A program made the translations under genes and the position numbers. A stretch of DNA of 64,000 nucleotides, taken from Gammaproteobacteria bacterium HGW-Gammaproteobacteria-13. Its GTDB lineage: Bacteria; Pseudomonadota; Gammaproteobacteria; Pseudomonadales; Pseudomonadaceae. The stretch covers positions 372,001 to 436,000 of the forward strand of contig PGZH01000008.1 of assembly GCA_002840155.1 (NCBI GenBank). The letters run 5' to 3'. Position 1 is the first letter of the stretch. Each line of letters starts with the position of its first letter. Below the pieces are notes generated by a model. It worked only from the letters and a program-made list of their open reading frames with translations, did not search any database and was not told where the DNA came from. Of this stretch, positions 63,962 through 64,000 are shown piece after piece.

Positions 63962-64000
63962 ATGAGCCAAGAACGCCGTTACAGCTTCGAGTTCTTCCCC
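63962..64000 (+). CDS. metF: Methylenetetrahydrofolate reductase, start only (cut by window edge)
   Basis: Thirteen codons are visible, encoding MSQERRYSFEFFP, which is the conserved N-terminus of MetF (the Glu in FEFFP contacts the flavin/substrate site). The position directly after ahcY is the normal Pseudomonas arrangement and links the homocysteine cycle to folate. The gene is intact as far as seen; the rest is outside the window. Confidence 0.85.
   Translation, partial: MSQERRYSFEFFP

Overview
The window is a piece of a high-GC Pseudomonas chromosome. The organism call rests on gene order and families: hemE-gltD-gltB, a DamX-like gene, aroB-aroK and pilQPONM divergent from ponA, followed by maeB, rpmE and priA; on the sahR-metK pair and the tkt-epd-pgk-fba block; and on typical Pseudomonas intergenic palindromes. 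From memory, P. aeruginosa PAO1 carries the first block (hemE to priA) and the second block (fba to metK, ahcY) on opposite sides of oriC and has argS after priA. Here they lie about 16 kb apart, so this is a different species group. There are 57 genes (two cut by the window edges) and no rRNA, tRNA, CRISPR array, phage or insertion sequence.

Region by region. 1-5827: the distal half of an aryl-polyene-type pigment cluster (FAD oxidoreductase, methyltransferase, lipoprotein, then the KS-DH-KR-KS order apeOPQR). 5850-7040: three small envelope or periplasmic proteins, including a c-type cytochrome. 7157-22805, minus strand: haem synthesis (hemE), glutamate synthase (gltBD), the shikimate genes aroB and aroK, and the type IV pilus assembly operon pilMNOPQ. 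The genes pilN to pilQ are strikingly AT-rich compared with both sides. 22990-32071: ponA, malic enzyme, an M48 lipoprotein protease, a thermonuclease, rpmE and priA. 32168-47911: an accessory-like mixture with dbpA, a dual-receiver GGDEF protein, orphan solute-binding proteins, a GNAT enzyme, a YhiN-type flavoprotein, a YccS-type membrane protein with a Gre-like partner, a PQQ sugar dehydrogenase, an alpha/beta hydrolase and a large secreted M9 collagenase. 48097-53838, minus strand: central carbon genes tkt, epd, pgk and fba with a lysozyme-inhibitor-like lipoprotein inserted. 53975-64000: sulfur and methyl metabolism, with a TDT-family exporter and its divergent LysR regulator, sahR-metK, then ligB, a lipoprotein cytochrome c', a MAPEG protein, an SAH riboswitch, ahcY and the start of metF.

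Two results go beyond ordinary annotation. First, four copies of an approximately 140-bp intergenic element (744-882, 29492-29687, 31932-32071, 47958-48096) fold as long imperfect hairpins. Their stems change in a compensatory way between copies, while an asymmetric internal segment stays nearly constant. Three copies start at a stop codon, in the same orientation relative to the gene that ends there. Second, the SAM cycle appears to be sensed twice within 7 kb: by a SahR-type ArsR/methyltransferase fusion with a 21-bp perfect palindrome over its promoter ahead of metK, and by an SAH riboswitch ahead of ahcY.
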